From Collinsella sp. zg1085 (lineage in GTDB: Bacteria; Actinomycetota; Coriobacteriia; Coriobacteriales; Coriobacteriaceae): a DNA stretch of 64,000 nt. The DNA is taken from the NCBI RefSeq assembly GCF_018889955.1, contig NZ_CP076545.1:1116001-1180000 (forward strand). Reading direction: 5' to 3'. The position numbers and the translations under genes were made by a program. How positions within the stretch are numbered: the stretch's first letter is position 1; every line of letters begins with the position of its first letter. The notes beneath the pieces are model-generated. The model was given only the letters and a program-made list of their open reading frames with translations. It searched no databases and had not been told where the DNA came from. Positions 55,817 to 64,000 of this stretch are shown here, one piece after another.

Positions 55817-56488
55817 TTATGCAGATGCTACCCCAAGGAGCACCGATAACTCATGGACATTCTGAACCGTTGCATAAGCTCCAGCAGCTTCCAGCTCACC
55901 TGCGGCGGCAGCACCCGAATAGATTCCAATACAAGGCATGTTGCACGCACGCGCACCCACAACATCATGATAACGGTCACCAATCATCAGTGCTTCATCA
56001 GACGTACTATGAAGCGCCTCAAGCGCTGCCGCAATTGAGGCCGGCTTGGTGTTTCGTATGCCATCTACGCGCCCACACACTGCCTCAAACTGCGTTAAGG
56101 CATGGGCATTCAAAATATCTAGTGCGGTATATTCATACCGAGATGTCGCTATAGCAAGACGTCGCCCTTGTGAGCGCAAACTATCAAGTAAGGTCTGCAT
56201 ACCTGGGAACAATGAAATATCACGCGGGGCAATATCGCGTTCAAAGCGTTCGCGATACTCAACCGCTAACGTGTGAGCCTCAGCTTTACTCAAGCCCGAT
56301 ATTAACTCAAAGCCTTCCTCAAGCGGAGGACCAATCATTGGCAAAAAGTCAGCATCGCTCATATTTGTTATACCGTGTTCTTCAAGCACCAAGCGTGCTA
56401 CATGAATAATCGCAGGCTGCGTATCAACCACTGTGCCGTCAAAATCAAACAGCACAACCGGACGTTGCGCAATATCGCTCGTTTGCAT
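55817..56488 (-). CDS. HAD hydrolase, phosphoglycolate-phosphatase-like
   Basis: 223 residues. Motif I VLFDFDGTVVDTQ, motif II IATSR, motif III/IV MIGDRYHDVVGA. GAGGAGC before the ATG. Substrate uncertain (phosphoglycolate, beta-phosphoglucomutase and others share this pattern). Confidence 0.87.
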   Translation of the reverse strand: MQTSDIAQRPVVLFDFDGTVVDTQPAIIHVARLVLEEHGITNMSDADFLPMIGPPLEEGFELISGLSKAEAHTLAVEYRERFERDIAPRDISLFPGMQTLLDSLRSQGRRLAIATSRYEYTALDILNAHALTQFEAVCGRVDGIRNTKPASIAAALEALHSTSDEALMIGDRYHDVVGARACNMPCIGIYSGAAAAGELEAAGAYATVQNVHELSVLLGVASA

Positions 56489-56561
56489 CTTGCTCCTCAG
56501 GTTTTTCTACATGAGAGACGCCTGTTTGTATCCACTGGACTCCACAGGCATCTAAACAAAA

Positions 56562-56592
56562 CAAGCCCCATTCTCAGTGAGAACAGGGCTTG
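56562..56592 (-). terminator. Terminator behind rpsA
   Basis: CAAGCCC-CA-TTCTC pairs with GAGAA-CA-GGGCTTG; TTTTG follows on the minus strand. Confidence 0.85.
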
Positions 56593-56614
56593 AAATAGCT
56601 ACATCAAAAGATGC

Positions 56615-57823
56615 CTACTCAGCAGCAGGCTCCTCCTCAACTGCGACGTCAGCCTCAAGCTCAACCTCAGCCTGTGGCTCCTTCTCATCAGAAGGAAGCG
56701 GTGTAACGTCAATATCGATGCCCAAAGTCTCAGCAGCAGACTTCATGGACAAAGAGATACGACGACGGTCGAGGTCAATCTCCATGACCTTAACCTGTAC
56801 CTTGTCGCCCACGTGAGCAACCTGACCAGGCTGGTCAACATGCTTAGATGCCATCTCAGAAATGTGGACAAGACCCTCAATGCCATCGCCCAAATCAACA
56901 AAGGCACCAAAGGGCACGAGCTTGGTTACGCTGCCCTCAACAATGGCACCAACAGGATACTTCTTAACGAGTGCACGCCAAGGATCCTCGGTGGTTTGCT
57001 TAAGACCAAGTGAAATGCGCTCGCGGGAAAGGTCAACGTCGAGTACCTCCACCTCAACCTCTTGCCCAACCTTGACAACCTCAGAAGGATGATTGACGTG
57101 GTTCCAAGAGAGCTCAGAAATATGAATGAGACCGTCGATACCACCAAGGTCAACAAATGCACCAAAGTCAACGATAGAAGAAACGCTGCCCTTAAGGCGC
57201 ATGCCGCCCTTAAGCTTAGAAAGAATCTCGGAGCGCTCTGCTTTGCGGGACTCTTCAAGCACGACGCGACGGGAGAGAACCACGTTATTGCGATTGCGAT
57301 CCATCTCGATAACACGAGCCTCAATAGAGGTGCCCATGTAGGAGGTGAGGTCCTTCACACGACGCAGGTCAACCAAGGAAGCAGGCAAGAAGCCACGGAG
57401 ACCAATGTCAAGAATCAAGCCGCCCTTAACAACCTCGATAACCTCGCCCTCAACATTTTGGCCAGCGTTAAACATGTCCTCAATGCGGTTCCAAGCGCGC
57501 TCGTACTCGGCACGCTTCTTAGAAAGAACCAGACGGCCGTCCTTGTCCTCTTTCTGGAGAACGAGCGCCTCAATGGGGTCGCCCAAGTTCACCAAATCGG
57601 AAGGATCAGCATCCTTGCGGATGGAGAGCTCGCGAACGGGAATGACGCCTTCGGACTTAAAGCCGATGTCAACAAGAACCTCGTCGTGCTCAATCTTCAC
57701 GACGGTGCCGTTGACCAGATCGCCCTCATCGAAGTCAGTAATAGTGCCATCGATAAGGCTGTTCATTTCCTCCTCATTGACGTCATCAAGGGAGAAAATG
57801 GACGAGTTCTGAATCTCACTCAA
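56615..57823 (-). CDS. rpsA: 30S ribosomal protein S1
   Basis: 402 residues from a TTG at 57823 with GAAAGGGG 7 nt upstream; this start gives the usual acidic N-terminus. Four S1 repeats (about 30-345), e.g. [29 protein letters not shown], and a Glu-rich tail. It has four rather than six repeats, as in actinobacteria and Firmicutes. Confidence 0.93.
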   Translation of the reverse strand: MSEIQNSSIFSLDDVNEEEMNSLIDGTITDFDEGDLVNGTVVKIEHDEVLVDIGFKSEGVIPVRELSIRKDADPSDLVNLGDPIEALVLQKEDKDGRLVLSKKRAEYERAWNRIEDMFNAGQNVEGEVIEVVKGGLILDIGLRGFLPASLVDLRRVKDLTSYMGTSIEARVIEMDRNRNNVVLSRRVVLEESRKAERSEILSKLKGGMRLKGSVSSIVDFGAFVDLGGIDGLIHISELSWNHVNHPSEVVKVGQEVEVEVLDVDLSRERISLGLKQTTEDPWRALVKKYPVGAIVEGSVTKLVPFGAFVDLGDGIEGLVHISEMASKHVDQPGQVAHVGDKVQVKVMEIDLDRRRISLSMKSAAETLGIDIDVTPLPSDEKEPQAEVELEADVAVEEEPAAE

Positions 57824-57979
57824 AGGTGGACCCCTTTCAAACTTTGGGGCCCCGATTGCGATACTCTCGGGGGCCAACAGATACATGTGTGACCTCGCAT
57901 ATAGTCACGCTTTCCTAGATTACGTTGAAATGCCATGAAATTCAAGCTATAAGTTTGATTTTTAGACGAATGGTCACAG

Positions 57980-58189
57980 CTAATCGGTGAGCGTATACTT
58001 TGCGTCCGCTGAAAGCGTGGTTTTGCGAACGGCATACTCGATACTATCCAAGCTGTAAATGGCATTTTGTGGAGGCTTTTGCAAGGTTACCTTGTACTCT
58101 GGGAGGTATAGCTCTGTAGGATTAGCTGTACCCCTAAGCGCACATATTTTGCTCGGAAAAACTTTACCGTTTCTGTAAATTTTAGGTAC
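57980..58189 (-). pseudogene. Orphan open frame, possibly a gene fragment
   Basis: An open frame of 69 codons without a start codon, ending at TAG (57980-57982). The translation has a protein-like look (NPTELYLPEYKVTLQKPP; IEYAVRKTTLSADAKYTLTD). I do not recognise it. It lies next to a decayed ATPase gene. Confidence 0.35.
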
Positions 58190-58198
58190 TTACAGCAT

Positions 58199-58555
58199 TT
58201 AGGTGCTTACAGCACCGCTATTACGCCACCAAGCGCGAAATCTGAGGATTACCCAAAGCGAAATATTACCGAGGTGCGTCTCATCTCTAAACGGCGAGAG
58301 AGAACTGCGCACCGCGCGCGTTAACCTAAATTTGCCACATGATACCCGTAGGCTCTTAGTGCGCAAATTCTCAACAGCCTTTACTTCAAACGGAATGACG
58401 CTACCCAACTACTCAAACACAAAATCTATCTCCACGCTACCCTATGCAGACAACCAATACCACGTGCAGAAGCCCTGATACGGTAGCTCTTGAGCAACAT
58501 ACTGCTCAGTGAGCGCATCCTTGAACTCGGTCATGCACAAAGCCCCCTCGAAAAA
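58199..58555 (-). pseudogene. Remnant of an AAA/DUF4143 ATPase gene
   Basis: One minus-strand frame reads FFEGALCMTEF, YVAQELPYQGFCTWYWLSA, stop, GSVEIDFVFE, stop, then GSVIPFEVKAVENLRTKSLR and RSSLSPFRDE. This is the typical C-terminal half of DUF4143 proteins (FEGxLxEnyVAqEL, EIDF, VIPiEVKAgxnxxSkSL). There are two in-frame stops and no ATPase domain upstream, so the gene is dead. Confidence 0.8.
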
Positions 58556-58707
58556 TGTGGGAGGTGAGGTGTTTTGCCACAGATTCAACAATTAGGTAAT
58601 GCTGTTTTAAGACAATGACTGTCAGATGCCCGCCTGAGTTTGCGTTGTTGGCACATGCTCATGCTGAGGGCAAATCCGTTTAATGTTCGAATTTTTTACT
58701 AGTAGTA

Positions 58708-59217
58708 AAGTACACTCTACTAAGATAAAGCGTCTTTCCTGCGGAAATGTTGAAAAACTCGCTTGTACAGACCCCCTATACTTGGGTTGCCGGCAACAAT
58801 TCGTACACTAGGCCAATTTACTTCCAGAAACTCTGAGTTTTCGCAATTTCGTAGGAACATTGCTTGCTTCAAGAACCTTGTAACTACCAATTAACTCAGG
58901 ACATTATTCCAGTGTACTAGGGTTGTATCGCGCATGCTTAAGCAACGTAGCGACATTACATTGCAGAACGAAAAGCAGCACCATTTCGCCGTATCGAGTG
59001 CTAGCGCTCTTGCCACATTGATAAGTTACATCTGTCGCTTTGGCAAAAATGACGAAAAAAGTACTCTCAATAACCCAGCGGGTTAATATTTGTTTAACAA
59101 AGTCTCAGGTAGATAAGCCGCATGTAAAGCGACAGCTGTCGCTTTATGCCAAATTAGTCAAAAATGACAGATTTTTGCGTCAAATTCGTCATTTTTGCCA
59201 ACGTGCAGGTTAGAACT
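58708..59217 (-). repeat. Diverged 0.5-kb repeat unit, copy 2 (contains element D)
   Basis: Inverted partner of 48-572. Shared blocks: TAAAGCGTCTTTCCTGC (58726-58742), GCTTGTACAG (58761-58770), TTCGTACACTAG (58800-58811), and the whole inverted-end element from ATAAGTTACATCTGTCGC (59021) to GTCATTTTTGCCAACG (about 59204). Remaining parts of 57824-59531 hold no gene. Confidence 0.75.
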
Positions 59218-59340
59218 GTTGTTTGAACATCAACTTCGTTAGTTTTGCCAATGTGCAGGTTAGAGCTATTGTTTGAACACCAATTTCGGTAGTTTTGCCA
59301 ACGTGTTGGTTAAAGGCGTTATCTGTGCGTCGAATTAACC
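59185..59340 (+). repeat. 50-bp tandem repeat
   Basis: TTCGTCATTTTTGCC, TTCGTTAGTTTTGCC and TTCGGTAGTTTTGCC start at 59185, 59235 and 59285, each followed by an ACGTGCAGGTTA-like and a TTGTTTGAAC-like segment; a partial fourth begins at 59335. Copies of the outer edge of element D. Confidence 0.85.
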
Positions 59341-59436
59341 AGCTTTACCAAATCGCCGCTCAAGACAGTGCTTATGCACCAAGCTCATCACTTTTATCGT
59401 CGCGAACACTACCACGGTTCCCTAGTCAATAAACCA

Positions 59437-59468
59437 AAAGCCGAGGTGCATAAATTCACCCCGGCTTT
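59437..59468 (-). terminator. Terminator behind the glycoside hydrolase gene
   Basis: AAAGCCG(A)GGTG pairs with CACC(C)CGGCTTT; a T-rich tail follows on the minus strand. Confidence 0.75.
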
Positions 59469-59531
59469 ATCTCATGGCTCACACTGAAATGTCGCTAGCA
59501 ATACAACAACGTATGAGCAACAACTCAAGCT

Positions 59532-60848
59532 CTACCGCTTCTCAACCACAAGCAGTACGTCATGCGTAAAGGAATGCTGCAAAATGCGCAGAGTATCAGC
59601 CTTTCCATCATACACAGACCCAACATGTGCAAGCCGCTTAAGCTCTAAATCAAAGACCTTCGCCTGCCAACCATTGTTTGCTACTCCCAGCAGAGCTGCA
59701 ACACCGGTAAGCCTAAGCTCAGTTGCATAGGGCACATATATAATAAGTTTATCACCCGCTCGCCCCACGCGAATCTGCTCACGCGTATCGTCTAACAAAT
59801 CCTGTGCCGGCTCAACGGTATAGCCTCCGCTCACATGCTGCAACAACTCCGGAATAAGACCGAAATCCCAAATACCCGGAAACTGCAAACATTCCTGCCA
59901 ACGAAAAGCGGCATCAAAGCCTTCGCCCAATGCGCTACTTGCGCTCTGCGAAGTATTCCAATTCCACACACCGTGCGTACCATAGGTCACACCACCACAC
60001 GCGCCTGCTAAAATGCCAGACCAAGCGCTTGCACGACAATCTGCAGCGTCAAAGCGGCGGTATACCCCACGACTTGAACTAATCTGCTCATAGCAGGGCT
60101 CCGAGTTTATCAGCGGCTTTTTAGGATATGCCGCGCGTATATCCTCTGGTAGCTTCCACGCTTCAAATTGAGCAGCATAGTTATGACCAGGCTGATACAT
60201 ATAGAAATGCAAGCGCGACAAATATGATTGTGGAATCGTGCGATTGCCGCGGTTAACATGCATGCAACGTAGCGCCTGAGGTGCTGCAGCTATAAGCTCA
60301 TCCAGTACCTGGTTGTAATACGCGACAGTCTCATCAGAGTTAAAGTCGGTGTCACCACTCACAATATAGATGGGGTCAAATTCACCCAACTCTGCAACAA
60401 CACGGCGAACATGAGCACGCGCCTCATCAAGGGGCATCAACGCCGAACCCAAACCAACAGCATAATTCGCCGCCCAAGTACCTGGAACATAATTGCACCA
60501 TACTAGTACAAGCGCCAATCGAATCCCGTGTTCCTTGGCCATTGTTGCCATCACCCGTGCGCGTTCCCAGAATGCCGGATTAGAACAAGTCCAATCAAAG
60601 CTGGTACCGTCATGGCTTGTATAAGGATACACACCTAAATCTGGGCGAGCACGATCCCACTGCGGAAGTGTGTTGACCTGCAACACATTTATGCCCTGCT
60701 CAGCGCGACGACACAAATAATAATCCCAGTCTTCAAGTGAAATACTCGTAAATGCACTCCAACAGGTGTCTGCTAGCCAAAACCAAGGTTTTCCATCAAG
60801 TAAAAACCCATCTTGTGCATCGTTTACCGTCAAATTTCCAAGTCCCAT
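59532..60848 (-). CDS. DUF4038-type glycoside hydrolase (GH140-like)
   Basis: 438 residues with a TIM-barrel start typical of DUF4038 (DGKPWFWLADTCWSAF; GINVLQVNTLPQW). Probable catalytic acids are in VSGDTDF and PLINSEPCYE. A C-terminal beta domain (about 355-438) completes it. No signal peptide, so it acts on imported sugars. It lies 132 bp behind a PTS EIIBC gene in the same direction, which suggests hydrolysis of a phosphorylated or transported glycoside. Confidence 0.8.
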   Translation of the reverse strand: MGLGNLTVNDAQDGFLLDGKPWFWLADTCWSAFTSISLEDWDYYLCRRAEQGINVLQVNTLPQWDRARPDLGVYPYTSHDGTSFDWTCSNPAFWERARVMATMAKEHGIRLALVLVWCNYVPGTWAANYAVGLGSALMPLDEARAHVRRVVAELGEFDPIYIVSGDTDFNSDETVAYYNQVLDELIAAAPQALRCMHVNRGNRTIPQSYLSRLHFYMYQPGHNYAAQFEAWKLPEDIRAAYPKKPLINSEPCYEQISSSRGVYRRFDAADCRASAWSGILAGACGGVTYGTHGVWNWNTSQSASSALGEGFDAAFRWQECLQFPGIWDFGLIPELLQHVSGGYTVEPAQDLLDDTREQIRVGRAGDKLIIYVPYATELRLTGVAALLGVANNGWQAKVFDLELKRLAHVGSVYDGKADTLRILQHSFTHDVLLVVEKR

Positions 60849-60980
60849 ATCTTCACCTCATCAAAGCGCACATCACTTGTACAACTGCATACCTTAACGT
60901 ACAACTCTATTCACGCACTGCCCTACACACTCACGCTCAACCTATACGTTTATGTGCAACCCTGTGCACACGTGTGCTCC

Positions 60981-62408
60981 CTAAGCCCTGTCCATGTCAG
61001 CAAGGTCTTCCTTTGAGTACCCCGTGAAATACACCACAATAGCCGCAATCACAAAAGACACTGCCATGCCAAGAATGGCATAGATGACATTCATCTGACC
61101 GCCCTGAATATAATTCAGAATGACCAAGAAATTGGACGAACCTCCTGCGAGATAATAGGTAACACCAAGCACTCCCGATACCACCGCACCAATAGCGCCG
61201 CCAATAAACATGCCAAGCATTGTTTTTCTAAAACGAAGCAAAATACCAAAGAGCGCAGGCTCAGTAACACCACCAGCAATAGCAGAAATGACATAACCGA
61301 GCGCCATAGACTTCTCCTCTTTGTTGCGCATACGCAAAAAAGACCCAAAGGCGCATCCCCATACGGCAGTCATAGCGCAGTTGGTAGCAACAAATACAAA
61401 GGGGTCATAACCCATAGCAACAATTTGGACTTGCGTAAGAATGATGACGGGCATATGCATACCAGCAACAACAAAAAGCTGCCAAAAGCCCCCAAGGATT
61501 GCCATAACAATCAAAATGCCAAAACCACCCAAATCTGCCAGACTAAAGAGCGCGTTTGCAATCAGCGTGCCCAGCTCTTGTCCAACAGGCGCAAGTACAA
61601 TCAATGCAATAGGCACGGTGACAATCATGGTGCAAAACGGTGTAAATACCGTTGATAACACGTCGGGCATATGCTTTTTGAAAAACTTTTCAACCACATA
61701 AAGCACGGGAATGGTCAGTATGATGGGCAACACGCTCTGCGAATAATTTGCAGCATGAATGCTTAGACCGTAGACACTTATAATACCGCTGCCATCTTTT
61801 GCAGCCGCAGCAACAATACTTGGCGCAATAAGCAAACCGCCGCATAGCATGCCTAATACTGGGCTTGCTCCCAATTTCTTAGCAGCTGCATACCCTAAAT
61901 AAATGGGTAGGAAATAAAAGGTTGCTTCATACAGTGTTGTAAAGAAGAAGGTATAGGTTGGGTCTGTTGCCTCTATGACATGAAGCATCTGGGGACCCAG
62001 TACGACAGCAAAGGTGCGAAACAAACCGCCCGCCATAACAAGCGGGAGAAGCTGCGTCATCGAACCGGAAAGATAATCAAGAATCCAATTGCCGATTGCG
62101 GCAGGTGTCAGCTTTACTTTAGGTGCATCGAGGTTTTCTTCAACCACCGCGCCGCGGCTAGCACCTGAAAGCGCAATAAACTCTTCGAGCACTTTGGGCA
62201 CATTCTGTCCAATAATAACTTGCAGCTGTGAGCCCGACCACTGAGCCCCCAATACGCCTTTAATTGTTTTAATATCCTCAACATCTGCTTTTGCACTGTC
62301 TTTAAGCGTAAGGCGCAGACGTGTCATACAGTTAGTTGCCGAAATAACATTGTCTGCTCCACCTACCTTCTCCAAGACATCAATTGCAATTTGCTTGTTA
62401 TCAGCCAT
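60981..62408 (-). CDS. PTS beta-glucoside-type EIIBC
   Basis: 475 residues. EIIB domain (1-90) with phospho-Cys27 in ATNCMTRLRL; EIIC domain (about 105-460) with ten or so membrane segments and GVTEPALFG. No EIIA domain, which must be supplied elsewhere. AGGGAGG before the ATG. Imports and phosphorylates a glucoside-type sugar; first gene of the unit with the DUF4038 hydrolase. Confidence 0.9.
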   Translation of the reverse strand: MADNKQIAIDVLEKVGGADNVISATNCMTRLRLTLKDSAKADVEDIKTIKGVLGAQWSGSQLQVIIGQNVPKVLEEFIALSGASRGAVVEENLDAPKVKLTPAAIGNWILDYLSGSMTQLLPLVMAGGLFRTFAVVLGPQMLHVIEATDPTYTFFFTTLYEATFYFLPIYLGYAAAKKLGASPVLGMLCGGLLIAPSIVAAAAKDGSGIISVYGLSIHAANYSQSVLPIILTIPVLYVVEKFFKKHMPDVLSTVFTPFCTMIVTVPIALIVLAPVGQELGTLIANALFSLADLGGFGILIVMAILGGFWQLFVVAGMHMPVIILTQVQIVAMGYDPFVFVATNCAMTAVWGCAFGSFLRMRNKEEKSMALGYVISAIAGGVTEPALFGILLRFRKTMLGMFIGGAIGAVVSGVLGVTYYLAGGSSNFLVILNYIQGGQMNVIYAILGMAVSFVIAAIVVYFTGYSKEDLADMDRA

Positions 62409-62464
62409 GGATTCCTCCCTGTGTGCGTATGAAGGCGAGTTTTACCCGTCTTCATCTTACTTAT

Positions 62465-62485
62465 CAGTAAACAAAATGTTTACTG
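62465..62485. promoter_or_regulatory. Operator candidate upstream of the PTS gene
   Basis: CAGTAAAC-AAAAT-GTTTACTG is a perfect 8-bp inverted repeat 57 bp before the EIIBC start. Fits a LacI- or GntR-type regulator not present in the window. Confidence 0.65.
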
Positions 62486-62741
62486 AACGTTTATGTATTG
62501 TATAGTATGTAAGTGCTCAATCACGCGCCTAACTTATCGGTAAACGGTAGTAAATTAGCGGTGAACGTATCTTAGCATGAAGCGTCATACCCTATGCTTT
62601 TGAAATAAAAGATGCCTCATATATCTTGTAATATAGCTGGTAAATATATATTTTTTACCACCATTTTGCTCACGTATATACTATTTCTCCACCAACATTC
62701 TCTCTGTTTACATACATTCACTATTCACAAAACCTGTATAC

Positions 62742-62753
62742 TAAACATGTTTA
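62742..62753. promoter_or_regulatory. Palindrome upstream of the esterase gene
   Basis: TAAACATGTTTA, a 12-bp palindrome directly after a TATACT box. It shares the TAAAC / GTTTA half-sites with the site at 62465, so one regulator might control both divergent genes. Confidence 0.5.
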
Positions 62754-62779
62754 TTTACATCAAGCGGCAAGGAGCAATG

Positions 62780-64000
62780 ATGCGCGACTATGAACTCAGC
62801 TATACCACGATAAGCACACTCGGAGATTTCGGACCGTGGATTTCATCGATTGTTCTAAAACTTCCAACTCAAGTACGCGCAGCAGACCTTAACCCTCTAC
62901 CCTTCAATGTGTATGTTGAACGCCATGAACAAGACGGTACCCTACTCATGCGCCAGGAAGCTCATGAGACACGTGCTATACCATCGCGCGGATACCTTGA
63001 CGTTCTCACTGCATATCCCTGCGACGCCGAAGGGCGACGATGCGCTGAAAGCTCCTATGTTGCCCTAGAACTTCCTGAGTGCCGTCTTACCAAAACCATC
63101 GAGGGTTCTGTTCTGCACTCACGTTTTGTTGAACCCCAATTTCGCATCACGCAAACTGCCACGCTTGCAGGCTCTGAGCCCGTTTGCGGGCTTGTGTATA
63201 CCACATGTGAGCGCTCGCTCACACCTCAGCTAAAGGGCTGGAATAAAGCTCGCATGCAAGAAGCTGTTGATGATATTCAGCTAGAATATGGCTATTTCAC
63301 CCCTAATTTTTGTGATGAGAAGCCACCATTTAGCGGCTTTAGAAAGCAACAGCACAAACCCGAGCGAGCAGCCTTGATTATTTGGCTCCATGGTGCAGGA
63401 GAAGGCGGCCATGAGGTAGAGCGTGCTTATACCGGCAATCGCGTTACCGCACTCTCACAGGCGCCAATTCAAACATATTTTGACGGAGCCGCCTGGGTTT
63501 TAGTTCCTCAATGCCCAAGCTTTTGGATGGACGATGGAGATGAGCAGCTTGGTCGCTCTAATCAAAGCATCTATAGCCGCCCGCTTAAAGCGCTCATTGA
63601 TGAGTTTATTTGTGCACATCAAGACCAAATTGACCCAACGCGCATTATTATTGGTGGACTTTCTAATGGCGGCTTTATGACCATTCGTATGTGTATTGAT
63701 TATCCTGACTTTTTTGCAGGTGGCCTTGCGGTTTGCGCACCCTTTTTCAAAGAAAACCAAGGTGCTGAGGTATTACACGCACTGCACACAACACCTCTTT
63801 GGTTTGTTCATGCTAAGGGTGATGAGTTGGTAAATCCTGCAGACACCGCACTTCCGCTCTATCATGCGCTTATCGCACAAGGGTCAAGGGCGCATTTCAC
63901 CTACTTTGACCGCGTTGAAGACCTCACCGGTGTCTACCGTGAGCCAGATGGGCGCCGAAAGCGCATCTTTAACCATGGAGTCTGGATACATGTCTACAAC
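62780..64000 (+). CDS. Alpha/beta-hydrolase esterase, truncated by the window end
   Basis: Open to the right edge (407 codons seen). The start is the second of two adjacent ATGs, 5 nt behind AAGGAG. The first 185 residues are a beta-rich domain; the hydrolase domain begins at LIIWLHGAGEGG (oxyanion region), with the nucleophile in GGLSNGGFM and an Asp in FVHAKGDELVNP; the His is probably NHGVW near the end. Resembles predicted peptidase/phospholipase or acetyl-xylan-type esterases with an N-terminal immunoglobulin-like domain. Divergent from the PTS gene, so perhaps involved in sugar ester removal. Confidence 0.75.
   Translation, partial: MRDYELSYTTISTLGDFGPWISSIVLKLPTQVRAADLNPLPFNVYVERHEQDGTLLMRQEAHETRAIPSRGYLDVLTAYPCDAEGRRCAESSYVALELPECRLTKTIEGSVLHSRFVEPQFRITQTATLAGSEPVCGLVYTTCERSLTPQLKGWNKARMQEAVDDIQLEYGYFTPNFCDEKPPFSGFRKQQHKPERAALIIWLHGAGEGGHEVERAYTGNRVTALSQAPIQTYFDGAAWVLVPQCPSFWMDDGDEQLGRSNQSIYSRPLKALIDEFICAHQDQIDPTRIIIGGLSNGGFMTIRMCIDYPDFFAGGLAVCAPFFKENQGAEVLHALHTTPLWFVHAKGDELVNPADTALPLYHALIAQGSRAHFTYFDRVEDLTGVYREPDGRRKRIFNHGVWIHVYN

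Noticed and set aside
57062-57892. Long plus-strand open frame opposite rpsA
   Set aside because: It is antisense to conserved S1 repeats and reflects codon bias of the real gene.
59185-59340. Possible CRISPR array
   Set aside because: The 50-bp units are contiguous diverged repeats with no unique spacers and no cas genes in the window.

Overview
The window looks like chromosomal DNA of a Gram-positive, moderate-GC, fermentative actinobacterium. A Coriobacteriia / Atopobiaceae-type lineage is my best guess; it is inferred from gene content, not from a database match. Pointers are the rapZ-yvcK-whiA cluster, a RapZ P-loop with Arg in place of Lys (as I recall from actinobacterial homologues), a class-A RNase P RNA, PTS sugar uptake, and many Shine-Dalgarno-led GTG/TTG starts. 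Most genes are on the minus strand. There is no prophage, complete IS element or CRISPR array.

Layout: 1-1.3 kb, non-coding repeat region; 1.3-2.5 kb, flippase-like membrane protein; 2.8-9.4 kb, module 1 (tetR, thiolase, DUF35 Zn-ribbon/OB protein, acyl carrier protein, Pta-type phosphotransacylase, butyrate-kinase-type kinase, MFS transporter); 9.6-9.9 kb, three tRNA genes; 10-13 kb, cca and pepC; 13-15 kb, small orphan genes and a DUF1835-like gene; 15-19 kb, yigZ, rnpB, a Fur-family regulator, degV and a flippase; 19.1-21.5 kb, serA and serC; 21.6-30.7 kb, module 2 (divergent PucR-type regulator, CocE/NonD-type hydrolase, second acyl carrier protein, Pta, two paralogous membrane proteins, second Buk-type kinase, second MFS transporter, acpS); 30.6-36.6 kb, phosphatase, exonuclease, zinc/cadmium efflux set, FKBP and a YgjP-like metallopeptidase; 37.2-43.1 kb, oppABCDF; 43.5-47 kb, secG and gap-pgk-tpi; 47.2-50.2 kb, whiA-yvcK-rapZ; 50.2-52 kb, second repeat region; 52-57.8 kb, ABC-F, alkyltransferase-like, dipeptidase, HAD, rpsA; 57.8-59.5 kb, third repeat region with a decayed DUF4143 ATPase gene; 59.5-64 kb, DUF4038 glycoside hydrolase, PTS EIIBC and a truncated esterase.

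The most interesting system is the pair of parallel operons at 2.8-9.4 and 21.6-30.7 kb. Both have the same core in the same order: a dedicated acyl carrier protein directly before a Pta-type phosphotransacylase, then a butyrate-kinase-type kinase and an MFS transporter. They differ in the first enzyme (thiolase plus DUF35 versus an alpha/beta hydrolase) and in the regulator (TetR versus PucR). acpS, the enzyme that arms carrier proteins, sits 33 bp behind module 2. The arrangement suggests acyl-thioester to acyl-phosphate to carboxylate plus ATP, possibly using ACP instead of CoA as carrier. The substrate and the carrier are inference.

The second theme is a family of non-coding repeats confined to the large intergenic gaps. 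It includes elements with inverted ends and an AACCC/GGGTT hairpin (five copies), 50-bp tandem iterations at their edges, a 0.5-kb diverged inverted repeat pair, and 60-70 bp hairpins in which different outer stems enclose the same core. The first 1.1 kb is a mosaic that matches, in inverted order, the gaps at 50.3 and 58.7 kb.
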